Origin: Pseudomonadota bacterium
Lineage (GTDB): Bacteria > Pseudomonadota > Gammaproteobacteria > Xanthomonadales > Rhodanobacteraceae
Length of the DNA: 34,760 bases
Direction of reading: 5' to 3'
Assembly: GCA_018241145.1 (NCBI GenBank)
Contig: JAFEEJ010000252.1
Location: 1 to 34,760, forward strand
Part shown: positions 24,176 to 33,500 of the stretch, one piece after another
Layout of the letters: each line of letters starts with the position of its first letter
How positions within the stretch are numbered: the stretch's first letter is position 1
Position numbers and translations under genes: made by a program
Notes under the pieces: generated by a model
Seen by the model: the letters and a program-made list of their open reading frames with translations, nothing else
Database searches by the model: none
Told to the model about the DNA's origin: nothing

Positions 24176-27100
24176 TCAAGAGGACGTATCGCCTTCCGTT
24201 CCATCGGAACGATCGCCCAGCAATCGCCTCACCACGACATAAAACACCGGCACCAGCAGCAGGCCGAGGAAGGTGGCGCCCAGCATGCCGCCGATCACGC
24301 CGGTGCCGATGGCGTGGCGGCTGTTGGCGCCGGCGCCGGAGGAAATCGCCAGCGGCAGCACGCCGAGGATGAAGGCGATCGAGGTCATCAGGATCGGGCG
24401 CAATCGTATCCGGCATGCTTCCAGCGTGGCCTTCAGCAGGCCCATGCCCTGTTTCTGCATGTCCACCGCGAAGGCCACGATCAGGATCGCGTTCTTGGCC
24501 GACAAGCCGATGATCGCGATCAGGCCGATCTTGAAGTACACGTCGTCCTGCAGCCCGCGGATGCTGGTCAGCGCGGCCGCGCCGAGCACGCCCAGCGGCA
24601 CCACCAGCATCACCGCCACCGGCACCGACCAGCTTTCGTACAGCGCCGCCAGGCACAGGAACACCACGATCAGCGAAAGTCCGAACAGCAGCGGCGCCTG
24701 CGCACCGGAGATGATTTCCTGCAGCGATTGTCCCGACCATTCGTAGCCGATGCCGTCGGGCAGGTACTTCGCCACCAGTTCCTGCATCGCCGCGATGGCG
24801 TCGCCCGAGCTGTAACCGGGCCCCGGCGTGCCGGTGAGCGCGATCGAACCGAAGCCGTTGTAGCGGTCGAGTTCCGGCGGCGCGATCGTCCATTTCGTCG
24901 ACACCACGCTGGAGAGCGGCACCATCGCATCGTTCGACGACAACGTGTAGAAATTGCCGATGTCTTCCGGCGCCATGCGGTACGGCGCGTCGGCCTGCAT
25001 TTCCACGCGCAACACGCGGCCCTGGTAATAGAAATCGTTGGCGTACACCGGCGACAGCATCAACTGGATCGCGTTGTAGACGTCGCCGACCGACAGGCCC
25101 ATCGATTGCGCCTGCACGCGATCCACTTGCATGTCCAGCGTGGGCGCGTCTTCCAGCCCGTTGGTGCGCACGTCCTGCAGGCGCTTGTCCTTCGCGGCTT
25201 CGGCGATCAGCTTGTCGCGCGCGGCGACCAGTGCGTCGTGGCCCAGGCCCGCGCGGTCCTCCAGTTCGAAATCGAAACCGGCGAACTGCCCCAGGCCGCG
25301 GATCACGGGGCGGTTGAGCGCGACCACCTGCGCTTCGCGGATCTTCGAGAACTTCTGGTTGAGGCTGGCGATCAATTCACCGGCGCCGTGCTTGCGTTCG
25401 CCCCAGTCCTTCAGGTGCACGAACGCCATGCCGACGTTGTCGCCGTTGCCGAGGAAACTGAAGCCGCCGACGGTGAAGGCATTGGCGACGTCGGGATCGC
25501 CGACCACGATCTTTTCCACCTGCCTGACCACCGCGCTGGTGCGGTCCATCGTCGCGCCCGGCGGCAATTGCACGGTGACGAAGACTTCGCCCTGGTCCTC
25601 TTCGGGGACGAAGCTGGAAGGCAGGTGCCACAGCAGCAGTCCGGCGGCCAGTACCGCGACGAAATAGCCGAGCATCCAGCGCGGCGTGTGGTGGATGGCC
25701 TTGCCCAGCCGCGAAAGATAATGCCGCGCCATGCCCTCGTAGCCGTTGTTGAACGCACGCAGGAAACGATTGGTGTGCTCGTGTTCGGGCCGCAGCAGGC
25801 TGGCGCACAACGCCGGGGTGAACGACAGGGCCATCAGCGCCGACAACGCCATCGACACGGCGATCGTCATCGCGAACTGGCGGTAGATCGCGCCGACGCT
25901 GCCGGGCATCAGCGCGGCCGGGATGAACACCGAGGCCAGCACCGTGGTCACCGCGACCACCGCGCCGGTGATCTGCACCATGCCCTTGCGCGTGGCCTCT
26001 TTCGGCGACAGGCCCTCCTCGCGCATGAGGCGCTCGACGTTTTCCACCACCACGATCGCGTCGTCCACCACGATGCCGATCGCGAGCACCAGGCCGAACA
26101 GGCTGAGCACGTTGATCGAGAAACCGAATGCGTACATGCCGATGAAGGCGCCCGTCAGCGCGACGGGGACCACCAGCGTGGGGATCAGCGTGGCGCGCAG
26201 GTTCTGCAGGAACAGCAGCATCACGATGAACACCAGCACGATCGCTTCGCCCAGCGTCTTCACCACTTCGACGATCGACACCTTGACGAAGCCGGTGGTG
26301 TCGACCGGGATCGACCAGACCACGCCCGGAGGGAAGTTCTTCGCGAGTTGATCCATCTTCGCGCCGACGGCCCTGGCCACCGTCAACGCGTTCGCCCCCG
26401 ACAGCAGCGACACCCCGAACGCAGCCACCGGCTTGCCGTCGAGCCGCGAGAAATTGTCGTAGGAATACGAGCCAAGCTCCACGCGCGCGACATCTCCCAG
26501 CCGCACCACGCTGCCGTCGGAATTGGCGCGCAGGATGATGTTGCGGAACTGCGCGGGCGTGCTGAAGCTCGATTCCGCCGAAACCGTCGCGGTAATGCCC
26601 TGGCCCGGAACGGTCGGTTGCGCGCCGATCGAGCCGGCCGCGAACATCACGTTCTGCGCGCGCACCGCGTCCAGCGCATCGGTGGCGGTCAGTTTGTAGC
26701 CTTGCAGTTTCAGCGGGTCCAGCCAGATCCGCATGGCGAATTCGGAACCGAACTGGTTGACCGAGCCGACGCCCTCGACGCGCGAGATGGGATCGATCAA
26801 TTGCGAGGCGATCAGGTTGTTGAGCGCCATCGTGTTCAATTGTCCGTCTTTCGATTGCAGCGCGATGATTTCGAGGAACCCCGTGCCGGACTTGCGCACG
26901 GTGACGCCGAGGTTGTTGACCGCAGCGGGCAGGCGCGGCGTGGCCGCGTTCACGGCGTTCTGCGTCTGCACCGCCGCGGTGTCCAGATCGGTGCCGTTGG
27001 CGAAATACAGCGTCAGGTTGGCCGAACCCGTGGAGCTGGAGGACGAAGTGAAATAGATCAGGCCGTCGATGCCCGACAGGTTCTGTTCGATCACCTGCGT

Positions 27101-27283
27101 CACCGTGCTCTGGATCACCTGCGCATTGGCGCCCGGATAGTTGGCGCGGATCTGCACGCTGGGCGGCGCGATCTGCGGATAGGCCTCGATCGCCAGGTTG
27201 AAGATCGCGATCGTGCCGCCGAGGGTGATCAGGATGGCGATCACCCAGGCGAAGACGGGTCGGTCGATGAAGAATTGGGGCAT
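24176..27283 (-). CDS. RND efflux transporter, HAE1 (AcrB/MexB) family
   Basis: 1035 residues from ATG 27283 (MPQFFIDRPVFAW), the usual start of this family. Twelve membrane helices and two large periplasmic loops (about 35-335 and 560-870). The proton-relay pair D407-D408 in GIVVDDAIVVVENVER has exactly the AcrB numbering, and K930 in GLSAKNAILIV corresponds to AcrB K940. It exports hydrophobic or amphiphilic compounds, proton-driven, as a trimer with the membrane fusion protein encoded just upstream and an outer-membrane channel not in this window. Substrate range cannot be predicted. Its stop is at the edge of a palindrome array. 158 bp with a cruciform separate it from the fusion protein gene. 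Confidence 0.96.
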   Translation of the reverse strand: MPQFFIDRPVFAWVIAILITLGGTIAIFNLAIEAYPQIAPPSVQIRANYPGANAQVIQSTVTQVIEQNLSGIDGLIYFTSSSSSTGSANLTLYFANGTDLDTAAVQTQNAVNAATPRLPAAVNNLGVTVRKSGTGFLEIIALQSKDGQLNTMALNNLIASQLIDPISRVEGVGSVNQFGSEFAMRIWLDPLKLQGYKLTATDALDAVRAQNVMFAAGSIGAQPTVPGQGITATVSAESSFSTPAQFRNIILRANSDGSVVRLGDVARVELGSYSYDNFSRLDGKPVAAFGVSLLSGANALTVARAVGAKMDQLAKNFPPGVVWSIPVDTTGFVKVSIVEVVKTLGEAIVLVFIVMLLFLQNLRATLIPTLVVPVALTGAFIGMYAFGFSINVLSLFGLVLAIGIVVDDAIVVVENVERLMREEGLSPKEATRKGMVQITGAVVAVTTVLASVFIPAALMPGSVGAIYRQFAMTIAVSMALSALMALSFTPALCASLLRPEHEHTNRFLRAFNNGYEGMARHYLSRLGKAIHHTPRWMLGYFVAVLAAGLLLWHLPSSFVPEEDQGEVFVTVQLPPGATMDRTSAVVRQVEKIVVGDPDVANAFTVGGFSFLGNGDNVGMAFVHLKDWGERKHGAGELIASLNQKFSKIREAQVVALNRPVIRGLGQFAGFDFELEDRAGLGHDALVAARDKLIAEAAKDKRLQDVRTNGLEDAPTLDMQVDRVQAQSMGLSVGDVYNAIQLMLSPVYANDFYYQGRVLRVEMQADAPYRMAPEDIGNFYTLSSNDAMVPLSSVVSTKWTIAPPELDRYNGFGSIALTGTPGPGYSSGDAIAAMQELVAKYLPDGIGYEWSGQSLQEIISGAQAPLLFGLSLIVVFLCLAALYESWSVPVAVMLVVPLGVLGAAALTSIRGLQDDVYFKIGLIAIIGLSAKNAILIVAFAVDMQKQGMGLLKATLEACRIRLRPILMTSIAFILGVLPLAISSGAGANSRHAIGTGVIGGMLGATFLGLLLVPVFYVVVRRLLGDRSDGTEGDTSS

Positions 27284-27311
27284 GAGGGCTTGTCGCTGCC
27301 TCGTAGTCACT

Positions 27312-27411
27312 CCGTTCGCCCTGAGCGTAGGCGCGAAGCGCCGAAGTCGAAGGGCATTTCGCGAGGTGCTTCGACTTCGCTTGCTTCGCAAGCTACGCTC
27401 AGCACGAACGG
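27312..27411. repeat. CCGTTCG cruciform between the efflux genes
   Basis: Outer arms 27312-27330 and 27393-27411 are inverted copies (17 of 19 match), CCGTTCGCCCTGAGCGTAG against CTACGCTCAGCACGAACGG. Inner arms GAAGTCGAAG (27343-27352) and CTTCGACTTC (27369-27378) pair perfectly. The whole 100-bp palindrome lies in the fusion-protein/transporter mRNA leader region and may lower transporter expression relative to the lipoprotein. Confidence 0.85.
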
Positions 27412-27441
27412 CGGGTAGAAGATAAGTTTGTCTGTCGTTCG

Positions 27442-28608
27442 TTACCGCTGGTCAGTTGTGCCTGCGCTCGCCGGCGCATCCGCATCCGGCGCATACGCCA
27501 CCGGCCGCACCTTCGCGCCGGGTTGTGCCATTTGCACGCCGGAAACGATCACGCGGTCGCCGTCGTTCAAGCCGCTTTCGACCACCCACTGCGAACCGCG
27601 CTGGCCATCCAGCGTGACGCGCTTGCGCTGCACCACGTCCTTGTCGTCCACGACAAGAAGGTAGGCGCCCTGCGCATCGCGCTGCACAGCGGCCTGCGGC
27701 ACTTCGATCGCGTGATGCCGCATGCCGAGCGTCAGGCGCAGTTTCACGAACATGCCCGGCAGCAGCGCGCGTTCGGGATTCGGCACGAGGGCGCGCAGCG
27801 ATACCGCGCCGGTTTGCGGATCCACCGCGAGGTCGGAGAAATCCAGCGTGCCGGCATGCGGATACACCGCGCCGTCCGGCAGCACGACCTGCACGCGCGC
27901 CCGGTCGGGCGCCGCCAGCTGCAGGTCGCCGCTCTTCTGCGCGCGCCGCAGCTGCTCCACTTCCGCCATCGGCTGGCTGAATTCGACGTAGACCGGATCG
28001 ATCTGCTGCACCGTGGTCAGCGGCGCGGTGTCGGTGGGCGACACCAGCGCGCCCTCGGTGACGTTCGCGATCCCGGCGCGGCCGGCGATCGGCGCGGTGA
28101 TCGTCGCGTAACCAAGGTCGATGCGCGCATTCTCGACATTGGCGTCGGCGGCTTTCGCCGCCGCTCGCGCGCTGTCGGCGGCGGCGATCGCGTCGTCCAG
28201 GTCCTGTTTCGCGATCACGCCGCGCGCGGCGAGCGTGCGCAGGCGTTGCGCTTTCACTTCATCGTCGCGCGCAGCCGCCTCGGCCTGCGCGAGCAGGCCC
28301 TGCTGCGAACGCAGCGTGGCCTGCAACGGCGCGGGATCGATGCGGAACAGCACGTCGCCGGCCTTGACGTCGGTGCCTTCGGTGTAGACGCGCTTCAGCA
28401 CGATGCCGGTGATGCGTGCGCGCACCTGGGCGATGCGCGTGGCGGCGAGGCGCCCGACGAACTCGCGTACCAGCGGCAGGCTTTGCGCATGCACGCTCGC
28501 CACGCCGACTTGCGGCGGTGGTGGTGGAGGCGCCTCGGTGGTGCCGCATGCGACGAGCGCCAGCGCCAGGAGCAGCGGGCAGGCGTGGCGCAACGGGCGT
28601 GACGGCAT
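27442..28608 (-). CDS. RND efflux membrane fusion lipoprotein (AcrA/MexA family)
   Basis: 388 residues. A lipoprotein signal peptide has lipobox LVAC with C21 as the acylated residue, followed by a proline run. The HlyD-like layout: beta-barrel/lipoyl half around ARITGIVLKRVYTEGTDVKAGDVLFRID (about 62-92), an alpha-hairpin about 95-165 with LLAQAEAAARDDEVKAQRL, lipoyl second half with TITAPIAGRAG, then beta-barrel and C-terminal membrane-proximal domain. It joins the RND pump to the outer-membrane channel in the periplasm. GAGGAA precedes the ATG at 28608. First gene of the pump operon; no local regulator is seen. Confidence 0.95.
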   Translation of the reverse strand: MPSRPLRHACPLLLALALVACGTTEAPPPPPPQVGVASVHAQSLPLVREFVGRLAATRIAQVRARITGIVLKRVYTEGTDVKAGDVLFRIDPAPLQATLRSQQGLLAQAEAAARDDEVKAQRLRTLAARGVIAKQDLDDAIAAADSARAAAKAADANVENARIDLGYATITAPIAGRAGIANVTEGALVSPTDTAPLTTVQQIDPVYVEFSQPMAEVEQLRRAQKSGDLQLAAPDRARVQVVLPDGAVYPHAGTLDFSDLAVDPQTGAVSLRALVPNPERALLPGMFVKLRLTLGMRHHAIEVPQAAVQRDAQGAYLLVVDDKDVVQRKRVTLDGQRGSQWVVESGLNDGDRVIVSGVQMAQPGAKVRPVAYAPDADAPASAGTTDQR

Positions 28609-28707
28609 CGGGGTTCCTCGGCCGGACAGACCGACGATTATCCAACAGTCCGGTGAACCGTGTCCGTAGGCCAGCGGTCATGCGTAAAGAAGGGTAAAGG
28701 AAGGAAC

Positions 28708-28792
28708 GTGAGTGGTCAGCGGTCTGTGGCAGGAGCGTGAAGCTTTATGCCCTTCCGCTCACCGCTCTGCGCTCACCGCTCTGCGCTCACCG
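28708..28792. repeat. GTGAGTGG/CCGCTCAC repeats with 14-bp tandem
   Basis: GTGAGTGGTCAGCGG near 28709-28723 faces CCGCTCACC near 28755-28763. ACCGCTCTGCGCTC is repeated in tandem at 28761-28774 and 28775-28788, with a third partial copy. Same family as 18073-18114 and 19245-19321. It lies just beyond the diguanylate cyclase stop. Confidence 0.8.
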
Positions 28793-28803
28793 CGCGCGGT
28801 TCC

Positions 28804-30585
28804 TCATGCGACCAGCGCGTGCGCCACGACCCGGTCGCGCCCCTCGCGCTTGGCGCGATACAGCGCCTGGTCCGCCGTGCGCTTCAGTTCCTCGGGCGTG
28901 CCGGCGTCGTCGGGATAGATCGCGATGCCGATCGACACCGATGCCGCGGGCAGCCGCTGGCCGCGGTGGCGCAGTTCGAGGCGTGCGGTCGCGGCGCGGA
29001 TCGCTTCGGCGCGTTCGCGTGCGCGTCGGGCGTCGATGTCCACCAGCAATACGGTGAACTCTTCACCGCCGTAGCGGCAGGGAATGTCTTCGGCCCGGCA
29101 GAGCTGGGCGAGCTGGGCGCCGAACTGCGCCAGCAGCGCGTCGCCGGCGTCGTGTCCGTGCCGGTCGTTGTATCGCTTGAAGTGGTCCAGGTCGAGCATC
29201 AGCAGGGCGAGTTGTCCCTTGCGGCGGTCCGCGCGCGAAAACTCGCGCGGCAACGAGGCTTCCAGATAGCGGCGATTGAACAGGCCGGTGAGCGGGTCGC
29301 GGATGGATTGTTCGCGCAGGCTCTGTTGCAGGCGCAGGTTGGCGATCGCCAGCGCCAACTGGTCGCCCACGGTCAGCAACAGTTCGCGCTGCGCGGCGTC
29401 GATGACATGATCGGCGACCAGGCTCAACACCCCGAGCGCCTGGCCCTGCGTGACGAGCGGCAGGCACAGCGTATGGCCGGCGGTGACGCCCGCATGCACC
29501 ATGTGCGTGCACACGGGGGTTGCGGTTTCGCCGAGATCGGGGTGCGGCCGGCTGCGCCGCAGGGCCCAGCAGTCGTCGGGCGCGAATACCGCGGCCACCA
29601 GGTCCGGGCCGCGCACGCCCCATTGCAGTTGCGGTTCCACCAGGTTGTGCGAGGGATTGATCAGTGCCAGGCAACCCGAAACGCCCGGCAGCAACTGCGG
29701 AAGCGCGCGCTCCACGACCGCGATCGCTTCATCGGGCTCGCGGCAGCTTTGCAGCATTTCGCCCAGCGACGACAGTTGCCGCAGGCTCAGCGCCATGCTT
29801 TCGGCTTCGCGCAGCGAATGCTGCAGCTTGCCCGAATCTTCCTCGAGCCGGCGTTCCGTGCGCAGGCGCTTGCGCAGTTCCGAGGTGATGGTGAGAAAGG
29901 CGCGCAGCATCAAGGCGAGCACGGCCGAGGTCGCGAATAGCGCGATCGCGGCCACGACGATCTGGCTTCGGTCCGTGCGCGCTTCCCGCGCCTTCAGCAG
30001 ATCGCCTTCGACGTCGCGCATGTGCAGCGCCAGTTCGTCGATCGGCCGGGGCTGGTTCGCCGCGGCCAGCACGTCGGCATATGCGGCGGCACGGCCGCGG
30101 ACGTGGTAATCGGAAATGATGGAATTGAACAGCGCGCGCCGTTCCAGCACCAACTCGCCGAGGCGGGTGGCGTTGGCGAGCTGGGACGGATTGTCGGCCA
30201 CCAGCTGGCGCAACTGCTCGAGCTCCTGATCGACCTCGCCGGAATACCGGTAGTACAGCGTGGCGTGGATTTCGTTGCCGGTCAGGCCGTAGCTGCGCGC
30301 CTCGACGCCCGCCGCCCGCTGGCGGTACAGCAGCAGCAGGATCTGTTCACGCACCTTGTAGGCGTGCAGGGTCAGCTGCTGGTTGGCGGCGTAGTCACGG
30401 GAAGTGTAGAAACCGGCGGCGGCCAGCAGCAGCACCAGCAGCGCACCTGCCGAAAACTTCAGGATCAGCGGCCCGACGAAACGCCAATACCGCTCCCGCA
30501 CCGAGCCCGGTGCTGGATTCGGTAGCTGGCCGGGCGCTATCCTTGTCGTCCCCGCATCGCCCGGATTGTCAGCGATCTCCGCCAT
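28804..30585 (-). CDS. Membrane-bound diguanylate cyclase with GAF domain
   Basis: 593 residues from ATG 30585. Two membrane helices (about 38-58 and 205-228) enclose a periplasmic helical sensor with EARSYGLTGNE. A coiled linker follows, then a GAF domain (about 265-410) and a C-terminal GGDEF domain (about 425-593). The active site is G506-G-E-E-F510 in RYGGEEF, and an inhibitory I-site RxxD is R497-A-E-D500, so it should make cyclic di-GMP from GTP with product feedback. DPLTGLFNRRYLE and LDLDHFKRYND are diagnostic. Divergent from the glutamate dehydrogenase gene, sharing CATG with its start. The sensed signal is unknown. Confidence 0.94.
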   Translation of the reverse strand: MAEIADNPGDAGTTRIAPGQLPNPAPGSVRERYWRFVGPLILKFSAGALLVLLLAAAGFYTSRDYAANQQLTLHAYKVREQILLLLYRQRAAGVEARSYGLTGNEIHATLYYRYSGEVDQELEQLRQLVADNPSQLANATRLGELVLERRALFNSIISDYHVRGRAAAYADVLAAANQPRPIDELALHMRDVEGDLLKAREARTDRSQIVVAAIALFATSAVLALMLRAFLTITSELRKRLRTERRLEEDSGKLQHSLREAESMALSLRQLSSLGEMLQSCREPDEAIAVVERALPQLLPGVSGCLALINPSHNLVEPQLQWGVRGPDLVAAVFAPDDCWALRRSRPHPDLGETATPVCTHMVHAGVTAGHTLCLPLVTQGQALGVLSLVADHVIDAAQRELLLTVGDQLALAIANLRLQQSLREQSIRDPLTGLFNRRYLEASLPREFSRADRRKGQLALLMLDLDHFKRYNDRHGHDAGDALLAQFGAQLAQLCRAEDIPCRYGGEEFTVLLVDIDARRARERAEAIRAATARLELRHRGQRLPAASVSIGIAIYPDDAGTPEELKRTADQALYRAKREGRDRVVAHALVA

Positions 30586-33500
30586 GAATGACCTTCGCGC
30601 TCCGCACGACGCGGCCGATCTTGCCGCCGTGCTCGAACAACTTCCCAGCAAGTTTCCGGCCAGCAATCACGTGCTTGCACGGACTTTCGTCACATCTTGC
30701 GGCGCCGAAATCGCCCCTGAGGAATGGGCGGAGCGCAGCGCCGCCGCCTGGGCCGCGTTGTTCGCCGACCTGTTCACCTTCATGCAGGTGCGCCCGGCCG
30801 GCCACACGCTGGTGCGCGCGTTCAATCCCGGGGCGGGTGAGGGCGGCCGCGCAAACGCCTGTTCGGTGGTGCAGGTCGTGACCGACGACATGCCTTTCCT
30901 GGTGGATACGGTGGGCATGGCGGTGGCCGGCGCGCGCCTGCAGGCGTACCGCCTGATCCATCCGGTGATTCCGGTCACGCGCGACGCGCGCGGCGGGCTG
31001 GTCGCCATCGGCGGCGAGGGCGGGGAAGCCCGCGCCGAATCGATCATGCACGTCGAGATCGATCGCGTCACCGACGAGGAATTGCGGGAATTGCAGGCCT
31101 CGATCGAGGCCGCGTTCGGCGACGTGCGCATGGCGGTCGGGGATTGGCGCGCGATGCGCGACAGGATGCTCGAGATCGCCGATTCGCTGCCACAGCGGCG
31201 CATGCCGTTCAACCAGCAGGAGGTAGCCGAGGCACAGGCCTTCCTGCGCTGGGCCGCGGACGATCATTTCACCTTCCTCGGCTACCGCGAATACGCGGTG
31301 GTGGCGGGCAAGGGCGACGAGCTGCTGCAGGCGAAGGCCGACTCGGGCCTCGGCATCCTGCGCAGCATGGACCTGGCGGTGGCGCCGCGCTCGCTGAAGT
31401 CGCTGGCCGCGACCAAGCTGCCGGTGTCGGGCTCGATGGACGCCATCATCCTGACCAAGACCAACGCGCGCGCGCGGGTGCACCGCCCCGGCTACATGGA
31501 TTACATCGGGGTGTTGAGCTTCGACGAGCAAGGCAAGCCGGTGGGCGAGCAACGCTTCCTCGGCCTGTTCACTTCCACCGCCTACATGCGCCGCCCGCAG
31601 GACGTGCCGCTGGTGCGGCAGAAGGTCGAGAGCGTGATGCAGCGTTCCGGCCTGCGCCGCGATTCGCATTCGGGCAAGGCGATGCGCCACATCCTGGAGA
31701 CCCTGCCGCGCGAGGAACTGCTGCAATGTTCCAGCGACGAGCTGTTCCAGATCGCCCACGGCATCTTCGAATTGAGGGAACGCGCGCGCACGCAGTTGTT
31801 CGTGCGCCGCGACACCTACGGCCGCTTCTTCTCCTGCCTGGTGTTCATCCCGCGCGACCATCTGAGCCGCGGCATGCGCGAAAAGGTCGAGGCGATGCTG
31901 AAGGAAAGCCTGCACGGCGTGCAGGTGGATTCGACCATCGAAATCAGCGAGTCGCCGCTGGCGCGCCTGCACGCGGTGGTGCGTCCGCGCACCGGCGATC
32001 ATCCCGATTTCGACCTGGCGGCGATGCAGGCGAAGCTCGCCGTGATCGTGCGCAACTGGCACGACGATTTGCGCGATGCCCTGGTGGAACGCGCGGGCAG
32101 CGAGCGCGGCGCGCGCCTGCTGGCACGTTACGGCCGCGCGCTGTCGGCCGGTTACATCGAGGAGGTCACCCCGCAGCGGGCCGCGCAGGACGTGGAGACG
32201 CTGGCCGCGCTGTCCGGCGACGACGACATCCGCCTGCGGCTGTATCGCTCGCACCGCGGCGACGAGCTGCACTTCAAGATCTTCCGCAACGGCCCGGATA
32301 TCGCGCTCTCCGAGGTATTGCCCCTGCTGGAGAACGCCGGCCTCAAGGTGCTGACCGAGCAGGTGTACAACCCGGACGTGCGCGACGCAACCCTGTGCAT
32401 CCAGGACGTGACGGTGCAGGCCGCCCGGCCGCTGGCCTTCGACATCGGGGAGCTGCACGAGAATTTCGAGGATGCGTTCGAGGCGATCTGGCGCGGCCGC
32501 GCGGAGAACGACGGCTTCAACAAATTGTTGCTGCACGCGAAACTGTCGTGGCGGCAGGTCGCGGTGCTGCGCGCCTACTGCAAATACCAGCAGCAGGTCG
32601 GCACCACGTTCTCGCAGGCGTACATGGAAGAAACGCTCAACGACTACCCGTTGATCGCGGGCCTGCTGGTGGAGTTGTTCGAGGCGCGTTTCGATCCCGC
32701 GCGCGAGCACGAGGACAAGGCCGCGCAGGAAGCCGCGCGCAAACGGCTGGAAGGCGAATTGCGTGCGCTGCTGCCGCAGGCGGTGCTGGCGCGCGAACCG
32801 GAGTTCGCCGCGCAGGTCAGCGCCCTGCGAGCACTGCCGCGCGAGCAGCAGGCCGAAGGGCTGATCGTCACCATCAAGACGCTGCTGGAGAACGTTTCGA
32901 GCCTCGACGAGGACCGCATCCTGCGCGGCTTCATGCAGCTCATCCGCGCGACCTTGCGCACCAACTATTTCCAGGCGCACGACGGCCGGCCGGCGGAATA
33001 CCTGAGCTTCAAGTTCGATTCGCACCAGGTGCCGGACATCCCGAAGCCGGTTCCCTACCGCGAGATCTGGGTCTACGCGCCGCGGGTGGAAGGCGTGCAC
33101 CTGCGTTTCGGACCGGTCGCGCGCGGCGGGCTGCGCTGGTCGGACCGGCGCGAGGATTTCCGCACCGAGGTGCTGGGTCTGGTCAAGGCGCAGATGGTGA
33201 AGAACACCGTGATCGTGCCGGTCGGTTCCAAGGGCGGATTTTTCGTCAAGCGGCCGCCCGCCGGCGGCGACCGCGATGCGATCCAGGCCGAAGGCATCAG
33301 CTGCTACAAGGTCTTCATCAACGGCCTGCTCGACATCACCGACAACATCGTCGACGGCAAGGTGGCGCATCCGGCCGGGGTGGTGCGCCACGACGACGAC
33401 GATCCGTACCTGGTGGTCGCGGCCGACAAGGGCACCGCCACGTTTTCCGACATCGCCAACGGCATCGCCATCGAGCACGGCTTCTGGCTCGGCGACGCGT

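Noticed and set aside
24314-27418. 1034-codon plus-strand open frame
   Set aside because: Antisense shadow of the RND transporter, same composition artefact of high GC.
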